From positions 1 through 23,890 of the forward strand of contig JARIGY010000037.1 of NCBI GenBank assembly GCA_029288535.1: DNA of 23,890 nt. Direction: 5' to 3'. Under the pieces are notes generated by a model. It worked only from the letters and a program-made list of their open reading frames with translations. It searched no databases and had not been told where the DNA came from. Positions 5,981 to 13,277 of the stretch are shown here, piece by piece (positions within the stretch are counted from its first letter, which is position 1; each line of letters opens with the position of its first letter). A program made the position numbers and the translations under genes. Source of the stretch: Candidatus Tayloriibacteriota bacterium. GTDB lineage: Bacteria > Patescibacteriota > Minisyncoccia > Phycocordibacterales > JAKAEA01.

Positions 5981-7915
5981 ATGAAAGTCTCGCACAGCTG
6001 GCTCCAGACATACTTCAAAGAGAAAATCCCATCGGCAGAAAAACTGGCCGAGCTTTTTACTTTTCACGCATTCGAAGTCGAAGATGTTGCGCATGTCGGC
6101 GAAGACGCTGTTATAGATGTGAAGATTCTGCCCGACAGGGCGCACTACGCGCTTTCGCACCTCGGCATTGCTCGGGAAATAGCTGCCATCACCGGGCTGA
6201 CACTCAAGCACAAGGAAATTCTCGATGTTGAATCGGTAGTTCAAAAAGACCTGACTATCCTGATCGTGAATACCGACATGTGCCGCCGATATGTCGGCCG
6301 CAGAGTGGGCGCTGTGTCTGTCGGAGATTCTCCAGCCTGGCTTCAGGAAAGGCTTGAAGCCATCGGCCAGCGCTCGATAAACACTATCGTCGATGCGACG
6401 AATTTTGTCATGCACGACATTGGCCAGCCGCTTCATGCTTTCGACGCGGACAAAGTAGCGGGCGGCATCGTTGTCCGCAAAGCCATGGACGGCGAAAAAA
6501 TCACCACGCTCGACGGCCGGGAAGTGAATCTGGATCAGGGTATGCTTGTCATTGCGGATGATAGCGGCCCGCTTACCATTGCCGGAGTAAAAGGCGGCAG
6601 CAGGGCGGCGGTCACTGCATTTACCAAAAATATCATTATCGAATCGGCAAACTTCGAGCCGACTACGGTCCGCAAGACTTCCACCAAAGTCGGCATCCGC
6701 AACGATTCTTCCAAGCGCTTTGAAAATGAGATTTCGCCGGAGCTTGCGGGAATTGGGATGAAAGAAATTTCTGCGCTTATTCACACGCTTTCGCCCCACG
6801 CTGAGTTTGGGGAAATAGTGGACATCTATCCTGCTCCGGCAAAACCATGGACTGTAACTATTGCTCCTGAATACATTTCTTCGCTGCTTGGCCTTACTAT
6901 TTCAGAACAGGAAATAGTCGCGATCCTAAATAGGCTGCACATCAAAACGGAAAAGCAGAATGAAGAACTGGTGCTCGCTATTCCATATTGGCGGCTCGAC
7001 CTTACTGCTCCGCAGGACATTGCGGAAGAAGTTGGCCGGATTTACGGCTATGAAAAGATCCCGGCCGCGATGCTACCGCCAACCGAAAAGCAGTCGATCA
7101 ACAAGACGTTTTATTGGATTGAAAAAATCAAGGATATTCTCGCCGAGCGCGGGTATTCGGAAATCATGGCGTATTCGCTTGTCGGCCATGGCAGCGTGGA
7201 AATCCAGAATCCGCTCGCTTCGGACAAGGGTTTCCTGCGCGACAGATTGTATGAAGGCATAGAAAAAGCTCTTGCGTTCAATAGCCGCAACGCCGCTTTG
7301 CTCGGACAGGAAGAAATAAAAATTTTTGAAATCGGCAGCGTATTTACAGAAGGCGAGCGGGAAGAGACTTATCTTGCGATCGGCTATTTTTCCACGAAGA
7401 ATATAAAAAATAAGGAAAAAGCCGGTTGGGAACTGGTTGAAAATCTCGTTAAGGAAATAGGCGGGAAAATCGGCGCAGAGCTCAAAGGCGTACTTGAAAG
7501 CAGCGAGGCGGGGATCATATTCGAAATGAGCCTGACGAAACTCATCGAGCTTCTGCCGGCGCCCGAGGCGTGGGATATTTCAGAAAATAGCGCAGGGAAA
7601 AGCCAGCCGAAAAAATACAAGGCCGTTTCACCGTATCCGTTTGCGACCCGCGACATCGCGGCATTCGTTCCGGAAGGAGTTTCCCAGGAGAAAGCAGAAA
7701 AAATAATCATCGAAAAATCCGGCAGCCTTCTAGTGCGCGCCGACCTTTTCGATGTCTTTACCAAAACATTTCCTGACACTACCAAAAAAACCTCGTACGC
7801 GTTCCGGCTGGTTTTTCAGTCACAGGAAAAGACTCTTGCCGAAGATGAGATAAATTCGATCATGAAATCGATCACCGATGAAATGAATAGCCAGGATGGC
7901 TGGCAGGTGAGATAA
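5981..7915 (+). CDS. pheT: Phenylalanyl-tRNA synthetase beta subunit, reduced form
   Basis: This is the non-catalytic editing and structural subunit of PheRS. It has 644 residues against about 790-800 usual. The N-terminus goes directly from MKVSHSWLQTYF into VKILPDRAHYALSHLGIAREIAA (about 47-70), so the EMAP/OB tRNA-binding domain normally inserted there is absent. Then come the B3/B4 editing domain (about 90-270, with GQRSINTIVDATNFVM and GQPLHAFDADK), the B5 domain (about 285-365, IPYWRLDLTAPQDIAEEVGRIYGY shortened here), the catalytic-like core, and a C-terminal FDX-ACB anticodon-binding domain (about 545-644, starting YPFATRDIAAF). It is cotranscribed with pheS and is followed by a bidirectional terminator. 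Confidence 0.96.
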   Translation: MKVSHSWLQTYFKEKIPSAEKLAELFTFHAFEVEDVAHVGEDAVIDVKILPDRAHYALSHLGIAREIAAITGLTLKHKEILDVESVVQKDLTILIVNTDMCRRYVGRRVGAVSVGDSPAWLQERLEAIGQRSINTIVDATNFVMHDIGQPLHAFDADKVAGGIVVRKAMDGEKITTLDGREVNLDQGMLVIADDSGPLTIAGVKGGSRAAVTAFTKNIIIESANFEPTTVRKTSTKVGIRNDSSKRFENEISPELAGIGMKEISALIHTLSPHAEFGEIVDIYPAPAKPWTVTIAPEYISSLLGLTISEQEIVAILNRLHIKTEKQNEELVLAIPYWRLDLTAPQDIAEEVGRIYGYEKIPAAMLPPTEKQSINKTFYWIEKIKDILAERGYSEIMAYSLVGHGSVEIQNPLASDKGFLRDRLYEGIEKALAFNSRNAALLGQEEIKIFEIGSVFTEGEREETYLAIGYFSTKNIKNKEKAGWELVENLVKEIGGKIGAELKGVLESSEAGIIFEMSLTKLIELLPAPEAWDISENSAGKSQPKKYKAVSPYPFATRDIAAFVPEGVSQEKAEKIIIEKSGSLLVRADLFDVFTKTFPDTTKKTSYAFRLVFQSQEKTLAEDEINSIMKSITDEMNSQDGWQVR

Positions 7916-7927
7916 TTTTTCCAAGAG

Positions 7928-7964
7928 AAAACCCACGCTCCGAAGATTGTGGGTTTTTATTTTC
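7928..7964. terminator. Bidirectional rho-independent terminator
   Basis: AAAACCCAC (7928-7936) pairs with GTGGGTTTT (7949-7957) around a 12-base loop. The plus strand continues as T, A, TTTT, giving a good U-tract to end pheST. Read from the minus strand the same hairpin ends TTTTC, so it could also end the small minus-strand transcript starting near 8171. Confidence 0.8.
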
Positions 7965-7980
7965 TTGTGATGCTGACGTT

Positions 7981-8097
7981 TTATCCCCTCGGCTTCGTGG
8001 GCGCTCCGGCACGGGGATTCATCGAACCCCACAACTTTGCCTGATAGCCACGGCCTTGGCAGATCCGAACATTTACGACGGCTGCTTTCCGAGACAT
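7981..8097 (-). CDS. Possible 38-residue basic small protein (or part of an ncRNA)
   Basis: This short ORF lies in the 333-base gap between pheT and the kinase-like gene. Its ATG at 8097 is preceded by GGAG with five spacing bases, better than most genes here have. The product, beginning MSRKAAVVNVR and ending GAPTKPRG, contains eight Lys/Arg and no Asp/Glu, so it could bind nucleic acid. It lies between a consensus minus-strand promoter (8205-8178) and a terminator hairpin (7957-7928), which is the layout of a single-gene transcription unit. A second overlapping ORF, 8073-8165 (30 codons, MKGAQVEPPQ...), starts about 12 bases after the -10 box and could be a leader peptide. The transcript also has hairpins such as GCTCA-AGT-TGAGC, so a structured RNA is an equal alternative. 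I do not recognise it as tmRNA, SRP RNA, RNase P RNA or 6S RNA. Confidence 0.3.
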   Translation of the reverse strand: MSRKAAVVNVRICQGRGYQAKLWGSMNPRAGAPTKPRG

Positions 8098-8177
8098 GTG
8101 AACTCCGTTTCTCTCTCACTTCTCCTGCTGTGTGACTGGGGCGGCTCAACTTGAGCACCCTTCATCAGTCTGGGTAT

Positions 8178-8205
8178 ATTATATCATTCCTATATATTTT
8201 GTCAA
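8178..8205 (-). promoter_or_regulatory. Consensus sigma70-type promoter driving a minus-strand transcript
   Basis: TTGACA (8205-8200) and TATAAT (8183-8178) are both perfect consensus hexamers, separated by 16 bases. Transcription should start near 8171 and run left towards the terminator at 7957-7928, giving an RNA of about 240 nt. No annotated large gene lies in that direction before the antisense strand of pheT, so the promoter implies a small gene or ncRNA. Confidence 0.75.
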
Positions 8206-8229
8206 GTATCTTTTATATATCAAAAATCA

Positions 8230-8238
8230 TGCTACTAT
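8230..8238 (+). promoter_or_regulatory. Extended -10 promoter of the kinase-like gene
   Basis: TGC plus TACTAT (8233-8238) lies ten bases before the ATG at 8249. As at pheS and gyrB, the predicted transcript would have only a few untranslated bases, and no Shine-Dalgarno sequence is present. Confidence 0.5.
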
Positions 8239-8248
8239 ATAAAACCGT

Positions 8249-8812
8249 ATGGTTACCATCGGCATTACGGGCACTATCGGCGCAGGCAAAGGCACTATTG
8301 TCGATTTTTTGGTCAAAGAAAAAGGGTTCAAGCACTTCTCCGTAAGGGCTTTTTTATTGGCTGAAATCGGAAAGCGCGGTTTGCCGCCGACCCGCGACTC
8401 GATGTGGTTTGTGGCGCAGGATCTTCGAAAAAACTTTTCCGCAGGATATATCCTGGAACAGCTTGCATTGCAACGAAAAGACTTTGACGGTCCGGCAGTA
8501 ATAGAGTCTGTCCGCGCGCTCGGAGAAATACAGGCATTGAAGGAAATACTCGCAGACTTTACCCTGTTTGCTGTCGATGCCGACCCGAAGATCCGCTACG
8601 AGCGCATCCTGGAAAGGAACAGTTCGACCGATCACATTTCATATGAAAAATTCTTAGCCGACGAGCAGAAGGAAAGCATCTCAACCGAAGCATGGAGCGG
8701 CAACCTTCCGGCTTGCAAGAAAGAAGCGGATTTCGTTTTTGAAAATAATGGAACTGTGGATGAGTTTCATGCAAAAATCGAGGCTGTATTAAGACAGATT
8801 TCTTTGGTATAA
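8249..8812 (+). CDS. P-loop nucleotide-kinase-like protein
   Basis: This 187-residue cytoplasmic protein opens with a Walker A loop, ITGTIGAGKGT (6-16), of the adenylate/dephospho-CoA/cytidylate kinase class. The phosphoryl acceptor is unknown. Downstream, VIESVRALGEIQAL and FTLFAVDADPKIRYERILER have the strand and Arg-rich lid pattern of small-molecule kinases in the AAA_17/AAA_18-like group, and resemble archaeal UPF0200-type and dephospho-CoA kinase-like proteins. No Walker B DEAD-type box or fused domain is visible. The C-terminal region (EADFVFENNGTVDEF) matches the end of dephospho-CoA kinases in style. It ends ten bases before gyrB, whose -10 box overlaps its last codons. A role in nucleotide or CoA metabolism is inferred. 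Confidence 0.75.
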   Translation: MVTIGITGTIGAGKGTIVDFLVKEKGFKHFSVRAFLLAEIGKRGLPPTRDSMWFVAQDLRKNFSAGYILEQLALQRKDFDGPAVIESVRALGEIQALKEILADFTLFAVDADPKIRYERILERNSSTDHISYEKFLADEQKESISTEAWSGNLPACKKEADFVFENNGTVDEFHAKIEAVLRQISLV

Positions 8813-8813
8813 T
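8805..8813 (+). promoter_or_regulatory. Extended -10 promoter of gyrB inside the upstream gene end
   Basis: TGG plus TATAAT (8808-8813) overlaps the last codon and stop of the kinase-like gene and sits ten bases before the gyrB ATG at 8824. This predicts an independent, near-leaderless gyrB transcript. Confidence 0.55.
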
Positions 8814-8823
8814 AGACCTAATT

Positions 8824-10914
8824 ATGGCTAAAACAGACGAAAAAAAGACAAAGAAAGAGCATGAGTACGGTGCGGACGATATCCAGGTCCTCGAAGGACT
8901 GGAACCGGTCCGAAAGCGGCCGGGCATGTATATCGGCACCACCGGACCGGACGGCCTCCACCACCTCATCTGGGAAATTTTCGACAACTCGCGCGATGAA
9001 GCCATGGGCGGTTTCGCCAACGACATCGAGGTCGTTATCTTGCCCGGAAATAAAGTGCGCGTCGTCGACAACGGCCGAGGCATTCCCGTCGACATCCACA
9101 AGCAGACAAAAGTTTCCGCTCTCGAAACGATCATGACTACGCTCCACGCCGGAGGCAAATTCGGCGGCGAAGGCTACAAAGTGTCCGGCGGTCTGCACGG
9201 CGTGGGCGCGTCCGTCGTCAACGCGCTTTCCGTCGATACCAAGGTTGTCGTCCACAAGAACGACGGCATTTACATGCAGGAATACGCGATCGGCAAGAAA
9301 AAGAAGGACGTCAAGAAGATCGGTTCGACAAAACAGCACGGCACCATCGTCAGCTTCCAGCCGGACGGCACTATCTTCCAGGAAACCAAATTCGATTTCA
9401 ACCGCGTTGTAAACCATTTGCGCCAGCAGGCGTACTTGGTCAAAGGACTTCGGATTTCTATTTTTGATGCCCGGGAATATGCGGGCGAAATCGACCTCGA
9501 CGATACCAAGATCATGTACTTCCGCGAGCTCGGCCTCGAAGTGCCTTCGATGTCGTTTTTCTTCGAAGGCGGACTGCGCTCGTTTGTCGCGTTCTACAAC
9601 CGCACACTCAAGCCGATCCACAAGAATATTTTTTATATCGAGAAAGACACGACCGACTACGGCTCGGTGGAAGTCGCGCTCCAGTATGTCGACGATATCA
9701 ATTCGCGCATCCTGCCATTTGCCAACAATATTTACAACTCCGAAGGCGGAACCCACATCACCGGTTTCAAGACTGCGCTTACCCGCATTCTCAATACCTA
9801 CGGGCGCAAGAATAACCTGATCAAGGAATCGGAAGATAACTTTACCGGTGAAGACGTACTTGAAGGTCTGACTGCCGTCGTGTCGGTCAAGATTCGCGAG
9901 ATCCAGTTTGAAGGCCAGACCAAGGCCAAGCTTGGAACTGTCGAAGCCAGAGGCATGGTGGAGACTATTTTCGGCGAAGCATTCAATGCGTATCTTGAGG
10001 AAAATCCCGAAGACGCCCGCGCGATAATCCAAAAAGTCATCCTGGCATTGCGCGCCCGAAAAGCCGCCAAAGCCGCAAAGGATTCGGTGCTCCGAAAAGG
10101 CGCTCTCGAAGGCATGACGCTTCCCGGCAAGCTCGCCGACTGCCAAAGCGGCACGTCGCCGGAAGATGCCGAGCTGTTTATCGTGGAAGGAGATTCCGCA
10201 GGCGGCACGGCCAAAATGGGACGCGACCGCCGCACGCAGGCTATCCTGCCGCTTCGAGGTAAGATCCTCAACGTCGAACGTGCCCGGCTCGATAAAATGC
10301 TCGGTTCCGAACAGATCAAGAACCTGGTTGTTGCACTCGGCACGGCTATCGGCGACACTTTCGATATCACCAAGCTCCGCTATCATAAAGTCATCATTGC
10401 GACCGATGCCGACGTGGACGGCGCGCACATCCGCACGCTCATCCTCACGCTGTTATATCGTTTTTTCCGGCCGCTTATCGACGGCGGGTATATCTACATC
10501 GCCCAGCCGCCGCTGTTTAAAATCAAAAAAGGCAAGGACGTTTTCTACGCATACTCGGACGAAGAGCGCGCCAAGATTCTTGGCAAGGACGCACCGAAGA
10601 TAGAAGAAATAGAGTCAACCGATGAAGCAGCTGAACCGGCCGAAGAAGAAACCGAAGAGCAGGTTGAGGCGGAAGTCAAAGCCGGCAAGCGCGTTCAAAA
10701 GATCACCGTTCAGCGCTACAAAGGTCTGGGAGAAATGAATGCCGAAGAGCTCAAGGAAACGACTATGGACGCCACCAAGCGCATCCTGAAACAGGTTCGT
10801 ATCGACGATGCCCAGGAGGCCGACAAAGTGTTCGATATTCTGATGGGTACCGATGTGCCTTCCCGAAAATCGTTTATCCAGTCAAACGCGCAGCGGGCGA
10901 ACTTGGATATTTAA
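8824..10914 (+). CDS. gyrB: DNA gyrase subunit B (type IIA topoisomerase ATPase subunit)
   Basis: This 696-residue protein supplies the ATPase and Toprim domains of gyrase, acting with GyrA to introduce negative supercoils. The GHKL ATPase domain shows EIFDNSRDEA (51-60, Asn and Asp/Glu for Mg-ATP), VVDNGRGIPVD (80-90) and GGLHGVGASVVNALS. The Toprim domain has EGDSAGG at 455-461 and DADVDGAH around 528-535, the metal-binding acidic cluster. QRYKGLGEMN and the C-terminal tail DVPSRKSFIQ are conserved. A Glu/Ala-rich acidic insertion (about 595-620) separates Toprim from the tail. ParE cannot be excluded from sequence alone, but the length and tail fit GyrB. gyrA is not in the window. A strong terminator follows. 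Confidence 0.93.
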   Translation: MAKTDEKKTKKEHEYGADDIQVLEGLEPVRKRPGMYIGTTGPDGLHHLIWEIFDNSRDEAMGGFANDIEVVILPGNKVRVVDNGRGIPVDIHKQTKVSALETIMTTLHAGGKFGGEGYKVSGGLHGVGASVVNALSVDTKVVVHKNDGIYMQEYAIGKKKKDVKKIGSTKQHGTIVSFQPDGTIFQETKFDFNRVVNHLRQQAYLVKGLRISIFDAREYAGEIDLDDTKIMYFRELGLEVPSMSFFFEGGLRSFVAFYNRTLKPIHKNIFYIEKDTTDYGSVEVALQYVDDINSRILPFANNIYNSEGGTHITGFKTALTRILNTYGRKNNLIKESEDNFTGEDVLEGLTAVVSVKIREIQFEGQTKAKLGTVEARGMVETIFGEAFNAYLEENPEDARAIIQKVILALRARKAAKAAKDSVLRKGALEGMTLPGKLADCQSGTSPEDAELFIVEGDSAGGTAKMGRDRRTQAILPLRGKILNVERARLDKMLGSEQIKNLVVALGTAIGDTFDITKLRYHKVIIATDADVDGAHIRTLILTLLYRFFRPLIDGGYIYIAQPPLFKIKKGKDVFYAYSDEERAKILGKDAPKIEEIESTDEAAEPAEEETEEQVEAEVKAGKRVQKITVQRYKGLGEMNAEELKETTMDATKRILKQVRIDDAQEADKVFDILMGTDVPSRKSFIQSNAQRANLDI

Positions 10915-10938
10915 ATTTTATTGAAGTTCCTGATAATA

Positions 10939-10970
10939 AAAACGCCGCTCCTGTTGGGGCGGCGTTTGCG
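10939..10970. terminator. Bidirectional terminator between gyrB and convergent gene
   Basis: ACGCCGCTCC (10942-10951) and GGGGCGGCGT (10956-10965) form a 10-bp stem, including one G-T pair, around the tetraloop TGTT. On the minus strand the hairpin is followed by TTTTTATTAT, a good U-tract for the convergent gene. On the plus strand it is followed by TTGCGTTT. Confidence 0.85.
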
Positions 10971-10987
10971 TTTGAACCAAAACAGGG

Positions 10988-11599
10988 TCAAGGCGCGGAT
11001 TCCGGGACGGCTTTGTTCGCTTCCTCAAGCTCGAGTTCCTTCCGGACTTTCTCAAGAAAAGCATCCGGACTGAATTCGTTGTCGGTCAGGTCGAACGCTC
11101 TGCATGTTTCGAATGCGTCGGTGAAGTTGATTGTGTCTTCAAAGACGCAGTGCTTGAGCCGTCTCTTGGCTTTGCTGGTCAGTATGCGCTTAGCTGTCTG
11201 TGCAAGTTCTGCTTCGCTCATCTCGGTAAAATCTTCCAAAAGGAAGACAAGGCCTAGTTCTACCACATCAGTCAGATGTTTGAGCGGAACAGCTTCGCCT
11301 TTGGAAGAACTCCAAAGTTTCCAGCCGAGCAGTGCGGAAAGTGTCACGAGGACCGCAGCCACTGTAAGGAAAATCTGCCAGAGAAAACTCGGCAGGTAAT
11401 CCGTTGCAAGAGAGCAAAACCGAGCGAGAAACACAAAAATGCACACTGAGTATAAAAGGCATTTTTCCCACCAGCGTTCTTTAAGGATCGTCTTAGGATT
11501 AGTTACCGGCTTGTGGTCAGATTGTCGCGACGACCACAGTTTGTACAAAACCCACGAGGTTTTCCTGCTGAAGATCGCGTTGCGAAGCATGGTACGCAT
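10988..11599 (-). CDS. Two-helix membrane protein of unknown function
   Basis: This 203-residue protein matches nothing I recognise. A basic N-terminal segment of about 45 residues is followed by two transmembrane helices (about 46-66 and 72-93) with a short loop, then a cytoplasmic or external helical domain of about 110 residues, acidic at its end (EKVRKELELEEANK). The start at 11599 is supported by AGGAG six bases upstream, one of the clearest Shine-Dalgarno sequences in the window, whereas most neighbours have none. The codon choice (TGC, AGT, CTT rich) and good SD suggest a possibly different origin, but this is weak evidence. It stands alone, between two hairpin terminators. Confidence 0.7.
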   Translation of the reverse strand: MRTMLRNAIFSRKTSWVLYKLWSSRQSDHKPVTNPKTILKERWWEKCLLYSVCIFVFLARFCSLATDYLPSFLWQIFLTVAAVLVTLSALLGWKLWSSSKGEAVPLKHLTDVVELGLVFLLEDFTEMSEAELAQTAKRILTSKAKRRLKHCVFEDTINFTDAFETCRAFDLTDNEFSPDAFLEKVRKELELEEANKAVPESAP

Positions 11600-11678
11600 G
11601 TGAGTCTCCTGTTGTGAAAGGTGCTTGAATCGATTCTTCCTATACTTTGCTTAAAATAATCAATTTTGTCAACCCAAC

Positions 11679-11708
11679 AAAAAACTCCCATTCGAATGGG
11701 AGTTTTTT
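11679..11708. terminator. Perfectly palindromic terminator
   Basis: Thirty bases form a perfect inverted repeat: six A, then CTCCCA-TTCGAA-TGGGAG, then six T. On the minus strand it ends the Ig/CARDB gene transcript 22 bases after that gene's stop. It is symmetrical, so it can stop transcription in both directions. Confidence 0.9.
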
Positions 11709-11729
11709 GAGAATCCTGCCTTTGATATT

Positions 11730-13160
11730 TTAATTGCGGACGATGTTTACCGAGGTTGTATTATTGTTCTCGTTCGATTCTCCAACCTGGTTGGCGGAAT
11801 CGACAGTGATCGTTGCCGTGTTGCTACCGTAGTTCTGAAGCGTTTCAAAGACGATGCTGAATGTCATGCTCTGGCCGGGGTTCAGACTCGGTTCAGGGTC
11901 GGAGTCGTAGCTTGCGACGCGGCTATCGGTAGCGGGCAGAGTCGCATGGAACTTCCATGTGCCTGTCGGCGTTGTGCCGGAGTTGGTCACCACAAAACGG
12001 ATGCCGACGCGGTCGGAACTGCCGACAGAAGACTGTGCGGTGTAAACGCCGGTCGAACGATTGACGACTCCGGTGTCGAGTACTCGGACTGAAAGGTCGG
12101 CATTGCCGGTATTCGAACCGCTCGCAAAGTTATTGACGATATGGATCCGGGCCGTATTGTTGGCTTTTGAATATTCCATGAGAAAGTTGGAAGGGTCGGC
12201 AGTGATCGTCGCTATATTGTCCTGGGCATTGTCGATGTTTCTGAAGCCGAGCACGTATTCGATGCGGTCGCCGGGGCCGAGGTTCTGCTGGATGCCCGAG
12301 GTAAACCGAGGGTCGGTCTGGGAAGGGATGTCCATGGCGAATGTCCATGCACCGGTATTCTTGTCGCCGACGTTGACGATGGAGAACTTTATTGCTGCCT
12401 GCTGATTCGGATTTACCGAACCTGAAGGAATGAATACGCCGTTGTCATTTAAGTATCCGACTGAGATAGGGCGGACTTCGAGGTCAGGCAAGCCGTTCGG
12501 ATTCGACACTGCGCGAGTGCTGCGGACTATCGGGTGTGAAGATGCGGGAATGAGTTTCTTTGCAGGCTGGGTTGTGGTCGTGGCGCTCGTGCCAGTAGAT
12601 GGGGTGGTCGTAGCGGGAAGATTGTCACTCAGGCCGGTATTGGTGACGGTCACTGACGTGCTGCCGAGCGTATCGACAGTTGCGGCTCCGTTTTCAAGGA
12701 AGCCCAAAGTGATTTTTGCATCGGCGAAACGCGTACCTTCGGAGATAACGGTAACGTCGATTGAATTCTGGTTCGGTGAAAAATAGTAGGTTGTGCCGCA
12801 GGGAACCGTTTCGTTCGGCTGATTGACTGAAGTGACGAGGCGAAGACCGGTCGTGCAATCGTAGGTGAGGGAATAGGTGCCGTTGGTCTTGTGGCTGCCG
12901 TTCCATGAAATGGTAAACGTATCGCCGGAATTGACGTCGGTTTTATCGGTGGTTACGGTGACGGGTTTGTTGGGGGTGAATATCGAGGAGATGCTTGAAG
13001 CGATGGACGAAAAAGCATTGGGGATGAGCTTGATCGGCAAAAGGACTCCGACAACAAGCAGTACGACAAGAATAACAAGAACCGTTACTTTGAGGGCCTT
13101 GCTCGGTTTCTTCCTGTTTTCCAATTCGTTTTGTTCCTGTATGTCGCGTGGATTGTCCAT
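11730..13160 (-). CDS. Membrane-anchored extracellular Ig/CARDB-domain protein
   Basis: This 476-residue protein has a charged cytoplasmic N-terminus, a transmembrane helix at about 24-44 and the remainder predicted outside. Residues 66-175 form an Ig-like beta domain with two Cys (102 and 121). A Thr/Ser-rich linker (about 176-205) follows. Two repeats of about 120 residues (226-344 and 353-476) each have the CARDB pattern: PDLEVRPISV or ADLSVRVLDT at the start, F-x-V-x-N-x-G in the middle, LNPGQSMTF-type strand, and a final V-x-E-x-N-x-x-N-N (VGESNENNNT, MEYSKANNT). CARDB domains are adhesion-type beta sandwiches. It is divergent from the sortase, so it is likely part of the same surface locus. 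Its function is probably structural or adhesive; no catalytic motif is seen. Confidence 0.8.
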   Translation of the reverse strand: MDNPRDIQEQNELENRKKPSKALKVTVLVILVVLLVVGVLLPIKLIPNAFSSIASSISSIFTPNKPVTVTTDKTDVNSGDTFTISWNGSHKTNGTYSLTYDCTTGLRLVTSVNQPNETVPCGTTYYFSPNQNSIDVTVISEGTRFADAKITLGFLENGAATVDTLGSTSVTVTNTGLSDNLPATTTPSTGTSATTTTQPAKKLIPASSHPIVRSTRAVSNPNGLPDLEVRPISVGYLNDNGVFIPSGSVNPNQQAAIKFSIVNVGDKNTGAWTFAMDIPSQTDPRFTSGIQQNLGPGDRIEYVLGFRNIDNAQDNIATITADPSNFLMEYSKANNTARIHIVNNFASGSNTGNADLSVRVLDTGVVNRSTGVYTAQSSVGSSDRVGIRFVVTNSGTTPTGTWKFHATLPATDSRVASYDSDPEPSLNPGQSMTFSIVFETLQNYGSNTATITVDSANQVGESNENNNTTSVNIVRN

Positions 13161-13197
13161 TTGTTTATTAAGTTAGCCTGATAACGTAGATATAGGA

Positions 13198-13226
13198 ATA
13201 TTACAATATTACAAGAATATTGTCAA
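13198..13226 (-). promoter_or_regulatory. Promoter of the Ig/CARDB gene
   Basis: TTGACA (13226-13221, perfect) is separated by 17 bases from TAATAT (13203-13198). The predicted start is near 13191, leaving a leader of about 30 bases without a Shine-Dalgarno sequence before the ATG at 13160. Confidence 0.6.
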
Positions 13227-13259
13227 GCTACGGCTTTACATATCGCTCATTCGGCCTCA

Positions 13260-13270
13260 TACTATATAAA
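13260..13270 (+). promoter_or_regulatory. Likely -10 region of the sortase gene
   Basis: The run TACTATATAAA contains overlapping -10-like hexamers (TACTAT, TATATA, TATAAA) seven to twelve bases before the ATG at 13278. The same ACTATATAAAA string precedes the kinase-like gene at 8234-8244. No Shine-Dalgarno sequence is present, so short-leader initiation is likely. Confidence 0.4.
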
Positions 13271-13277
13271 AATCCCC

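Noticed and set aside
5891..6799. A 302-codon open frame on the minus strand opposite pheT
   Set aside because: Antisense to a gene with full domain support; no ribosome-binding site, promoter or motif.
7820..8158. A 112-codon GTG-started minus-strand ORF covering the gap after pheT
   Set aside because: It runs through the terminator hairpin and into the antisense strand of pheT; the shorter ORF at 7981-8097 has a better start site and stops before the terminator.
7981..8171. Possible tmRNA, SRP RNA, RNase P RNA or 6S RNA in the minus-strand transcript
   Set aside because: A T-loop-like GGGGTTCGATGAATCCCC was tempting, but there is no CCA end, no acceptor partner, and none of the conserved blocks of these RNAs could be found.
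8818..10428. A 536-codon open frame on the minus strand opposite gyrB
   Set aside because: It is exactly antisense to a well-supported gyrB and its predicted protein is low in recognisable motifs; a third-position bias in gyrB explains the lack of stops.
11644..11672. TTGACA (11672-11667) upstream of the 10988-11599 gene
   Set aside because: The nearest -10-like sequence (TATAGG) is about 22 bases away, too far for a normal spacer, so it was not annotated as a promoter.
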